Source: Theristus sp. LFF4_11 (lineage: Eukaryota > Nematoda > Chromadorea > Monhysterida > Xyalidae). Taken from it: DNA of 64,000 nt. The stretch spans positions 62,001 to 126,000 of the forward strand of contig JASANC010005012.1 of NCBI GenBank assembly GCA_030248135.1. The letters are read 5' to 3'. The position numbers and the translations under genes were made by a program. The notes beneath the pieces were generated by a model. That model made no database searches, had not been told where the DNA came from, and saw only the letters and a program-made list of their open reading frames with translations. This document shows, in pieces, positions 10,228-22,200 of this stretch (its first letter is position 1; the number at the start of each line of letters is the position of its first letter).

Positions 10228-13200
10228 CTGTGAGTAATTAAAGATTGAAATGGAGATGGAGTAGCTTGAATGAAACTAAACGTATGTCTCTCCTTATATT
10301 ATTTTAGGCTGGTGAATGATTCGACAAAAAAGAGATGCGAATTGTAAGATTGGAACAAGCTTGAAAATTGAATCACCGTGTTCCTGAACCTAACAACACC
10401 ACAAACACACGGTAGCGCAATTATACGTTGCTCCATGAAATCGCATGACAGGATTTTTACTTCATATTTCTTTCTTAACACTAGAAAATACAATTGAAAA
10501 ACGAAAGAAACGATATATTCCCATTTACAATCTGATATCGTGCCCGCAGTTGTTGGCGTTGTTCAAGAAAAACAGCGATTGCTTGCACTAGAACAAATTC
10601 GAAATTGCTCGCTTCTGTCTGTTCGTATTTCTTGCGATCCGTTGAAGATGAGAGATTCTTTTTTTTTCATTCCATTCCAGTAACTTTGCGACGATGCATG
10701 GAACGCAAGCAGAGAGGCGTTTTCACGCGTTTAGCGTTTTGTAGCGTTTGGAATTTTTGAAATATATTGCGTTTTTCTGCGTGATATACGCGTCTGGAAC
10801 AAATAAGCCAGCAGCCATTCAGTAGTGTCACACGACTGCAACAACGACTAGTTGTTGGGCAAGCCAAGCGCAGTTTCAATTTATCGATTACTCTTTAGAT
10901 TTTTTTTCACGTCGCGGCCAACAACAGCTGCTTTGCTTGTCAAATTACCACCACGAACAAGCCCGAATATGTAAACGTTCTGTTGAAAATGTGGTGGAAC
11001 AAGGGGGAGGGGGCACAAAAAGAGGACGGGTTCGCAAAATTGATGAACTGATATCGTTCCGATTTTTGCGAGCACTGTCCTGCTGCTGAAATATGCATGC
11101 GTGTATTTTGATAGAAGGCAACAGCGTTTTGACAGGCTTGCTGGTCCAGTGACTCATTTCCAATGAAACACGTGCTTCTGTTTGTCGTTTGTGTCAATTG
11201 AGGAAAGAACTGAGTTTGTGAATGTCTGGTTACGAGTGGTCTTGCATGGGGGGCGGGGGGGGGGTCGCGGGTTGGAATGGATACGTTGCATTTGTGGCGT
11301 TTGACTGGATTATTCAAGCAGACAGCCAATCAGCGCGTTGCTTCCAGATGTTTGTTTGCTTTGTGTTAAAACTTCTGGAGTTATCGTCTTGAAGAAGTAC
11401 AAACAACCTGTATTACGTTTTATCTTGAAAATGCTTTTCCAAGTGCATTGAGCAAACAACAACAACTAGACTAAAACATTAAGATTTCTGGAGTAGTTTT
11501 CCTGAACATTCTTTGACATGAATAATGAATATGAAGTCTAAAGATGGCTTGTGTTGAGTAACGAAGGTTTTTTTGTGTGGAGAGTTGACAACAAAACCTG
11601 TCCGAAAGTGAAAATCTGGGACACTGTCTAAACCCGTTCGCTGTTCCTTGGTCTATCTATATTCGTATGTTTGCTGCTGAAAACGGAACACGCGAAAGAA
11701 TAGGGGATGTGTTATTTCAACACAAGATCTAAGAAAAAAACTTTTAAACAAGCGCCTGGTGTTTTTCTTGAAAAAGAATTAGTTTTCTTCACCACCGTTA
11801 TTGAATTCCGGAAAATCGTGTTTCAGAAATTCTGATTAAGTGAAAATTGAATTTCAATCTTCAGCCGAAAATTGCCCGAAATCTAATCCACGCAAGAAAG
11901 AGAAACCTCCAGATGTAAACAAACGCGAAACTTTTTATTGATTTTTTTCTTAAAGTAAAAAAACACACGATTCAAACTGAAGTTGAACAGCGGGTTCATT
12001 TCATAAAACAAAAAAAATTGTGTGTCGTCTTCGTATGTGCGTCGTAAACGTTGTTTTTGGTCGGTCACGTGTGTGTTGTTTACAACCGAACTGGTGCGAA
12101 GCTGCTTTTTGATGTGATGCGGTGTGGGATTATGAAATTTTGAAACGTTTTTCGCGAATTTGTTGTTCGTGGTGTAGAAATTCTTTGAACTTAAAAAAAG
12201 ATTTTTTTTTTTAATTCAGCACTCAGCGCAAGGATGAACTCTCGGGCGACGACTCGCTTGGCGCCGATTTCACAGGTTGGCAGACAGTTTTCCCAAATTT
12301 TTGTGTTTTGTCGGGTTGTATTTTTATGTCCGTTCACTAAAATGGAGTGGTCTGTGAGACAAACAAGCAAATTTCGATCTGAAGCATCCAGTTCTATCTT
12401 AAATTACCCCGTTCTTTCGTGGTGGAGGGATATTTGGTTTTTGACAATATACCGATTTTCTTGAACGCATGCATGCTTCTCGCGATCATTATTTTTTACT
12501 GCGCGCGCGGATAATACACAATTTACAGTTTCACGTTATGGCGTCGTTGTCATTCCGTTGCCGTGTAGAATTTAGAAGCAGACGTTTGGTTGTCGTCCGT
12601 GGTTCATGGGGCTCTTTTCACAGTTGTTTTACTAATTTCTTTATTATAATCCAAGCTCTGATGACAACACTCTCTCTCATCTTCTGTCCGTATGCACGAA
12701 TTTTTGTGAAAAAATGATTTTTTCAAATTAGGAAATTTGGTCGACCCCGCTGAGTTCGCGTCTGCCGGTACGGTCAAAATAAGTGTTTTGCAAGAAAAAA
12801 ACTGTTTTTTTTTCATTGGTGTTGAGCGGTTTATTAGAACCTTTTATGAGAAAAACAAGAAAGATATGAAGCAATATACCTGAGCGTGCGTGACCGACCG
12901 AAATGAAAAACATATAAAAATGTGTGAATGGAAGGGAAGACATAGTTGTTCTAGGGGGAGGCCTGGGGGGGCGGCCCCCCCCAAAAAATTTTCGAATCTA
13001 TCTCTATCAGACAGGTTTTTTCGGCTCAGCTATTATCTATCTAAAAAAATTTCTCAGCCAGCTATCTATCTGAAAATTTTTGTTTTCGAAGACATAAAAT
13101 GAGTCAATTTTTGACCAAAATTGACCATTTTTGCTAGTAATTCTTGAAAATTTCGCTAATCTTAGGTAAAATACGCGTTTATACTTGATTTTTAGTGTAT

Positions 13201-16200
13201 TTTTAGCATTATTTTGCTGTTTTTATAGCTTTTTAGCGTTTTAGCTATCTATCTATCAAATTTCAAAATTTTGGCCGCCCCCCCCCAAAGTCACATGGCC
13301 CCCCCGCGGCCCCCCCAAAATTTTCCAGCTATCTATCTATCTAGAAAATTTGCTCCAGCTATCTATATCGCCCCCCCCCCCCCCAACCCCTCGGCTCTGG
13401 AACAACTATGAGGGAAGAGCAACCAAACTGTTTGTTTGGTGCTTGCGCAGAACCGCAGAATTTCTGTTTTTTATTGAATCATATGAAGTCATTTCGGTTG
13501 GACACGTGACACGTTTGAGTGAGCAAAGTTGATTTGTTGGTGTTCAGGTTCTGATCAACTGTGTATCAAGTTTCGCACGCACTTTTCCTTTCCCCTTTCA
13601 CTGTGCTTTTTTTGTCGCACGTTGCACGCGCATGGAATGTTGTTTGTGGCATTGGTGATTTCTGATTTTTTATTTCCGATGTTTCTCGCGAACTTTTCTT
13701 ACGTGTATAATTTGTGTTCCCCGTATTTTTTCAGCTTTTCGGTAGTGTTTCTGGCTGATTGTTTCAATTTTGTTCTTGTGCTACCTTCCAGATGATGAGA
13801 ACGATTCGGAACGAGAGGGCCATTCGTCGAAATCCAATGATTTGGGTTGGTTGTTTTTTCGTTTATGCACTACTTTTCTTTCGGTTTTGTTTTTTCGGCA
13901 ACAGTTCACCAGAAATATATAATTTAAAATATGAAGCCGTACGGAAATATATGGCATAAGTGCACAGTTCCCTAATTTGTAATGCGATATTGGCGCGAAA
14001 TGTGGATAAGCGGATTTCGGTTTGCAGTATTTTTTCTTTTTTTGTTGTTTTTGTGTTTTGATTTTTTTGGATGGATCGCACCGGCCATTCTTTTGCACTT
14101 TTCACTTTTGCGCTTGTATTTTTGGTGTTTGTGCGCGTTTAATGTTTTCTTGCATGAGCATTATAAGCATAAATTAACGTTGTTGTTAAAGAAATTTGAA
14201 GAATTTTTAATAGATAATCGTGTAGAGGACAACGAAATCCCCATATGTTTTTCAGTAAACGACACTTTTCTGGGTGAGTGCCTGAATGGTACCCAGTGCG
14301 AATGTTGTGAACAGCAAGCTGATTGGTCGCATTCGAATCTAACGCGCTGATTTGTCGCAGAATTTTTGAATGCAGCCAATCCGCGTGCTTAGTTTCGTGT
14401 TTTTGTGTTCAGCTGAACTCATGTGTTTGTGATTTGTGTTGTGTTTGTGTGTTGCAGTGGTAAAAAAGTTCAAATTGACACAAAACATGATTGTCCCTTG
14501 ATTTTCAGGCATGGGCCGCGAAGTTGAAAATCTCATCAAAGAGAACACGGAGCTCATGGAGACGAAAAATGCCCTGAATGTTGTAAAAAACGATTTGATC
14601 GCACAAGTTGATCAACTGAGCAGGTTTGGAGTTCATTGGTTTTCAAAATTCTTTTTTTTTGTGCACAGTGATTTGCTGCATTTTTTTGGTAGTGCTGAAC
14701 GCTGATTGGCTACAACTTTGCTAGTTCTGGGTCCTTTTCCGACAGCAGAGAGTGTACTCGGTTTTATGACACAGTAATGTTGCACAGTCGCACACAAATA
14801 CACAGGCACCACAGATATAGTTACAGTATGACAGACAGTGGCACTTAGCCCGAGCGTGTGAGTGCCTGTGGGTTTGCTTGGGGCTGTGTGCGCAACATTA
14901 TACTGTGTGCTTAACCGTGTGTTTTTACTGCCTTCAAAATGTGCCTTCACCAATCGGCAAATCAACCAATCAACTTCAATCGGTTTCATTTCCTGTTGCA
15001 GTGAACAAGAAATTTTGCGCGAGGAAATCCGAAGCATCGAGATGGTGCGCACCAAATTGAACGAACGCATACAGGAGCTCGAGAATGAACTGAAGGAGAC
15101 ACGAGAGAAATTGGATGAAGCAGAACGGGCCAGAGACGAGGTGCGACATAAATTAGCCATTCCAGAGCATCTTTCTTGTCTTTTTTTGAATGGACTGGCT
15201 GATTTTCAAAAAAGGATGTCATAAAGCACTCATCCCTTCTTTTTGAAAACCATTCCAAAAGACCTGCAGTCAGAACCGAGCTGCAGCATTGCGCGCATGG
15301 TGATGTAAACAGTTTCTCGCATAACGTGGTGAATTCAAAATTAGTAAAGTGATCCGAGTCGCCTAAACAGGGCCGGGTCACTTAGGCTATTTTGAATTGC
15401 TACATAAACATTGAAACCCGTCTTCTTTCAACTCTGCAAATGCACTGAGTCGCAGAACCAGAACAACACTGATAAAAACTGATACTTTCGACGACAAAAG
15501 ATGAATTCTTCCAGGAGGACGTGCCAATGGCGCAACGCAAACGTTTCACCCGCGTGGAAATGGCGCGTGTACTAATGGAACGTAATCAATACAAGGAGTC
15601 ACTGATGGAGCTGCAGGAGTCGGTGCGGTACACGGAGATGGTGCGCGCCTCGAAGATGGCGGCCGATGCGCAACGAAAGACCGGCAAGAACAGCGGCGGC
15701 ATTTGGGATTTGTGAGTTTTGTGCGGTTCGCTTGGAGAACTGATGAAACGTGAATCAGCCGGAAAATGAAGGAAGCAAAAACGATGAATTTCTCATCAAT
15801 CATCGAGTTCATATTTTGGGAATTTACCGCGCTGATTGATTGGTTTGTTGATGGAGCGAATTGGTAAAACTCTAGTAGCCGTTGTGATAGTCCGGAAACT
15901 GTATCAACTGGCTAGATTTAAATTTTATTATACAATGTAGTTAGCTCAAAATAAAACTAATAATAGATGGTTGATTACGTGATAATTGGAATTGCAAACG
16001 TATTCATGGCTATACTAATCCAGTGTTTTGGGTTTCTCGAGTAAGCGTCGTGACGACTACCAATGCCCTGTAATGGAAACATTTATTTTATCCAGGGTAG
16101 TCCAAAAGAATGTGGTGGATGTTCAGTTTATATATAGGGGAGATCAAAATAATGAGGACATTCAATTCATACAGGGTAAACCAAAAGAATCAACTGGTTC

Positions 16201-19200
16201 TAAGCTTATTTTTACTCGTACAAGGTGGTCGAAAAAACGAGGACATTTGATTCATACATGGTAGTTCAAACAAAATTTTATTTTTACGTGGTAGTCTAAA
16301 GGAATGGGGACGTTCATTTACACAGGGCTGTCCAATAGTCCAAAAACTCATGCCGTTGTAGTCTGTAAGGATGCGGGCGCTGAATTCGCCCGACGCAGAA
16401 AATAGGTGATCGTTTTATGTAGACCTGTCGACACAAGAGTTGCTACCAGTGGTTTATTTTGAGTTAGTTCATTGGATTAGATTGACAAATCAATTTTCAA
16501 CATGACAATATCAGTATCGAGTCTCGCTAATAAGTGAAGTCGACTTTGAAAACATGGTGATGATAGTGAGAAGTATTGGGAATTAGCTGTATTAGTCGTA
16601 AATTGGGAGGTACAGTGAAAGTAAAACACATTCAAAGAACGTTAAGCATTAGTTGGTTATTTTGATTAAGTTATTTTCATCACAATAGTTGTTATAGGGT
16701 CAGAAAAAGCGGTTTGGTATTATGGAAATTAGTTCAAGCTAAAAAGGGTTGGTAAACTTTCTAATCAGAAAACTGGGTGGACGAGTGGCGCGAGGAGCGA
16801 CGCGAAAACGATGACCATCGTTGACAGACGATGGATATCCGCGGCAGTGTCTTCTTGCGCTGGCGCTGGCTCCCATTTAACCGTCTTGTCGCTGGGTTGA
16901 TTGGTCGCGGTCACTTCAGTTTCGTCTCCAACGTCGATTCTTCTGTAATCAAAGGATTACCACGGTGAACGGTTCCGTAGAACATAAGCATCCTTGAATC
17001 ATCAAAGACGGAAATGGTTCGAAATGCTGACTTGTGCTGGTTGCCGCTTTCGGGTTTGTTGGTCGCGCTCAGTTCATCCTTCTTGCCTCCAACGTCGATT
17101 TTACTGTAAGTAAAGGACTACGTCGAACAGTTGTCATCCTACATTGAAGTTGTCTGAAAAGCTGAGTCGAGCTTGATTCCGCTTTTGGATTTGTCGGACA
17201 CAGTCAACTCATTTAGGCCGCCAACCTCAACTGTTCTCTAATTTTGGAATTATTTTGAATATTTGTGGTCCAACAGACCGAAGTGGCTTAAAGACTAACT
17301 TGGACGTTATTCGGGTTGCGTTCTCGGGCTTGTTAGTTACAGTGTACTTATTCAGGCCCCAAACGTAGGTAACACTGTAATTTTTGGTATTCTTGTGAAT
17401 CTTTGTGCTCTTACTTTACTTCGAAATGGCTGAAAAACTGACTTGAGCTTTCCCGTGACAATGTTACTGAGTTTGTGGGTGACGTAGGTGACCCTGTAAT
17501 TTTTGGGATTATTGTGAATATTTGTGCTCCTACGCCGAAATGGCTAAAAAAACCGACTTGAACTTGTTTGTGACAATTTTACTGGGTTTGTGAGTGACAG
17601 TCGGTATCGTGCCTCCAACGCCGATTGGTCTGTAATACCGGGATTCCTTTGAACATATTTGCGGTCCTGCTGCACCGAAGTTAATTGGTCCGGTGAAAAA
17701 AACTGACCGCAACTGACTCGTGTCGACTGTTTGTGTCCAGCAGTTCTGCAGCGTTTCACTGCACAAGTCGCCGTCGCAACAGCACGCCCGATACTCGCAG
17801 GACTTCGTGAAAAACGACGACGCTCCGCGATGATCGTTGCGAAGTTTCGTTTCGGCGATCTTTACCGCGTTTTCGAATTCCATCTTCCAATGCTGTTGAT
17901 GCGCGAGGCAGTAGCCGATCGGCTGGCAGCCCGTTTTATTGATCATCATCGTCATGTCGTGTATCTTGTCTCCTTGTTGGACTTCGAAAACAAATGTGGC
18001 CGCGAACTAAAAACAGCGGTGATTTGCCGTCTTTGTCGTTATAAAATGCACAACAAGTTTTGTTTCCAAGTGAGTGCTGGTGGGTAAACGAACCGTTCCA
18101 CATCGTGAGTTAGCCTTGCACGCCGTTGTCGTCGGCTGTTTCGAGCTGTACTCGTCCGTTCGACCGTCGAATTTCACCTTCTGACGATCGTGGCACGTCA
18201 GCTGCTTGCGCTCCTTGTTCGTCGCATAGGCATACGTCCAGCAACTCTCGTACACTCTCTTGCATGCGGCGCCCCCGTCGCAGCAGCACATCCGCGATTT
18301 GTACTGCCGACCGAACTGTCCGTCCACTTGACTTCGCCGCCCGATTTTCGACTGAACCTCCGCTCGCGCACGTTCTCGGTCCGGTTGTACCAATTTGGCG
18401 CTTTCCCCGTTTATGCAGTTCAACTCTGACCCGCGCTGGCAGCTCGTCGCATTCAGGTAAAGTCTGAGGTCCCAATACTTGCCGTTGTCTGTCTTCACAA
18501 CGACGTCTTCGACGGCGACGTGCTAAAACAGTGCCGTTGGTTTGATTGTTGTTGTTATGTCATACAATGTAGCATCGAATAATGTTATTGTTGCACTGGT
18601 AAAGTCATGGTTTGAAGACAGTGCACTGTTTTACTGAAAACAGTAATATTCCACATGCTTTGCTGTGCTGCGCACACATGCCCTTTTGCAGCAGCGCCTC
18701 TGTGTGTTTGTTTGTGACTATACTGTGCTATAACCGAGTGCTATGTTTTCAGAAAAAAGTGTCATCAGTAACTTCAAAAAAACAGCTACAGTCTAACTCA
18801 ATAACATATATAACTAGCTGATTGGTTGGCGGTCACGTAAGGCATGCATTCAATGCAAATCAAACTCCGGCGAACTCAGCAATTCATGCACAGAATGCAT
18901 GCATCAATCAATCAGCTAGTTGGATATGTTATTGAGTTGGACTGTAAGCTGTATGTGTGCGGGCCGCACACTAACCGTAAAACAGTGGTGTCCTGATGGA
19001 CACGTGGTCAACGTCATTGGTGTCACCACGGTCTCGTGTTTACCGTCGTAGAAGTACTCGATTTCTCGACCGCTGTTACATTGAACACTGTATCCAGTAC
19101 CGCCATAGTTCACGGCGCGCTGAACTCTGTTGCGCTTGACCAAACCGAACATGTGCTCGTTCGTGCTGCTTGCGCCCGAATTCGCGGTCACTGCTGCTAC

Positions 19201-22200
19201 TGTGCTTCTGTTGATGGAAGTCGTCTTCGAGAATTGACTTGCGTCAATGCTCAGCGTGAGCAGCAACGAAATGATGGCTAATGTTTTTGGGTGACTGGTC
19301 GTGAGCATCATGATGACAATCACGTGTTGGTTGCTGGTAGAATCGTCAATTCGGGGTTGTCTTTGAATTGTGATGGCTGCTCAGCAGTAGGAGACTGGTT
19401 GTTTGAAAAAAAATGAGAGCGTTGATTAAAATTGACAATGACTTTTTTTACGTTAATTCAGTCTTTTATTGGGTGAGATTTTCTTGTAACAGTGCTGTCG
19501 CGTGCCGTTGCATTTCAGCAGCTGCTTAATCGCTAATTACGCTGAACTCGTCTGATGTAGATCTGCCAGCACATCGCGCAAAATTGGTGCTGGGAAGAAT
19601 GATTTACGGTTCAGGTAAATTGTTAAACCTCGATTTAGCTGCACCGGCACAAAAACGTGAAATGGATTTGGACAACACGGACAACACAAAAAAGTTGGCA
19701 ATAAGGTGTCTGGTTGGATTAGTGTTTTTGATTTTTTTCTGTAATTGCCACTCAAGTACTGGTTGTTACTTAAGTGGTTCGAGAGGAGCACATCACTGAT
19801 GAGGCGACCCCTGTTTTGCATCTGATGTCGGCAAGGTCAATATGCAGAAAACCATCACACACGTTGGTTGATTTTATCAAATCGCCCGTCTTTCGTGACA
19901 ATAGTGGTACATCTAATGTCGTTAGTTGTTAGTGACAACAATTGTGAGTGTCATAAATTGTAATTAGTTGTAAGTCGAGCTGCACAATGGGAATTGTTTT
20001 AAATTTTGACAATGTGAGCTGAGTTTAGAGGCAGAACGAGTGAGTTGAAGTTAGAGGTAAAATGAAAATAACAATTTGAGAATTTTGATCACACGCCCAC
20101 ACACGATAATTGCACAAGATCAGGTTTAGTGAATTCGTTGAACGTGAAAGCGAACTAGACATATCTTAGATTTCAAAAACTGTTGATCAATAGCGCGAGC
20201 ACCGACACAAAAACGACGACCTCTGTTGGCAGACAGTGGACATTTGCAGCCGTTTTTTCAGCCGATGGCACAGAATCGCGATTTATTGCCTTCGTGCTAC
20301 CGGGTTTGCGGGTCACGGTCACTTCATTTTTTTCTCCGACGATGATAGTCTGTCTGTAATCAAAGGATTATGTTCAAAATTTGTTAGGCTAACCAAATTT
20401 GTCCTAAAAAGTTACTCGAACCTGTTTCCGTTCTTGGGTTTGTGGGTCACAATCAAGTCATTCAGGCCGCCAACGTCGACTGTTCTGTAATTTGTGAATA
20501 TTTGTAACCCCAACACACCGAAATGGTCCAAAAACTAACTTGGACGTTTTTCGGGTTTGTTAGTTGCAGTGAACTCATTTAAGCTCCCAACGTAGGTGAC
20601 ACTGTAAGTTTTGGGTTGTTGTGAATATTTGTGCTCCTACACCGAAATAGTTCAGAAAACTGACTTGAACTGCTTTGTAACAATGTTACTGAGTTTGTTA
20701 ATTGTTCTGTACGTTGACGTACTGAATGAGTCGATTGTTCTGTAATTACGGAATTACGTTGAACGTTTGTAGGCCTACACCAAGACAGAAGTTGTCTATT
20801 AAGCTAACTAACCCGATCCGGCCTATGTCCGTGTTTGACTCCCAGCAACCCCGGTGCGTTGTGCACAAGTCCTCGTGCTGGCAGCAGCACTTCCGTGCAT
20901 ACCTGTGCGTCTTAATAAAAAACGCTGCTCCCGGATGATTTTTTGCGATCTTCGATTTGGCGATCTTCTGCGCGTTTTCGCGTTCCGAGTTCCAATAATT
21001 CTCATTTGGATTCTCGTCGCAGTATGCGATCGGTTGGCAGCTCGTTTTATTGGTGGTCATTGTCATGTCGTGTATGTCGTCGCCCTTTTGAATTTCGAGA
21101 ACATAGGAAGCGATGAACTGAAAACAAATTTTCGCACTAAATGTCGCTGTTATAAAAAGCGTTAATGGCATAACGGTTTGCGGTTAGTGGTGTGTACACG
21201 AACCGTTCCACAGGTGTCATCAGCTTGGCATTTGGTTGTCGTGTGCGGTTTAGAGCTGTCGTCGTCCCTCCGTCCGTCGAATCTGATCTCTTGGCGATCA
21301 TGGCACGTAAGCTGTTGTACAAGTGGACTCGGCGTGTTTTCGGACCAACAGTACGAGCCCACCTTACACGGACCAATTGTGCAGCAACACAGACGCGTGG
21401 GACCCCAACCGGCTGGCGTAAACGTCAACTGTCCGACAGTTTGACGTTGTTGGATTTTCGACTGGACCATTTCTCTTGCAGTTTTCACCTCCGATTTTAT
21501 GAGGTCGTCCTTTGTCTGCTGGTCGCAGCGTATCGCCGACTGACAGGTCGTTTTATTCAGGGCTATTCGAAGGATGCGTATGTTGTCGCCTGAACGCATT
21601 CTGACTTTCTGACCAACGACCAGCTGAAAATAATGGGTGTAGGCTTCTTTTTGCACGGCTGGCATGCTTTATGATAATAACACTGGCGACTAGCAGACTT
21701 TTACCGATTAGAGTGTAAAGCAAACATCTGCTAACGTGTATTTTTACGGCTTTTTACGCTTCCTAAACCTAAGACTGAGCCTAAATTCATCCGTTAGCCC
21801 AATCCTAAGTTAAATGATGTTCCTAAGCTTAAGCCAAGTCTTTTCATAATAGAAAAATGGGTGCGTTTGGCGTGTCGTGTGCAAGAGGCGCGCGATTAAA
21901 TCATGAGCATGAGTATGCCGCTGTCGGTGGAGGTGGTTATCATAATGAAGCTTTGCGCTATCCGGTTTTGTTTGCACCGAGTATTGGTTATGCTGCTTGT
22001 TTCAATAACGTGAAAGAAATTACGGTGTGTTGTACACTAACCGTTAAACAGTTCTGGTCTTCCCGGCACTGGGTCAGCGTCATCGGTGTCAACATCAAGT
22101 TCTCATGTCGACTGTCGTAGTAGTACTTGATTTCGTGACGGCTGTAGCAACGAGTGACGCTCTCCATTGCGATGCCGCCATATTTGCTTTTGGTCCTCAC

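Noticed and set aside
9470..10241. Three overlapping open frames of 209-255 codons (Cys-Val, Arg-Val, Cys-Ala repeats)
   Set aside because: They are translations of the TG/TGTGCG microsatellite in an unc-16 intron.
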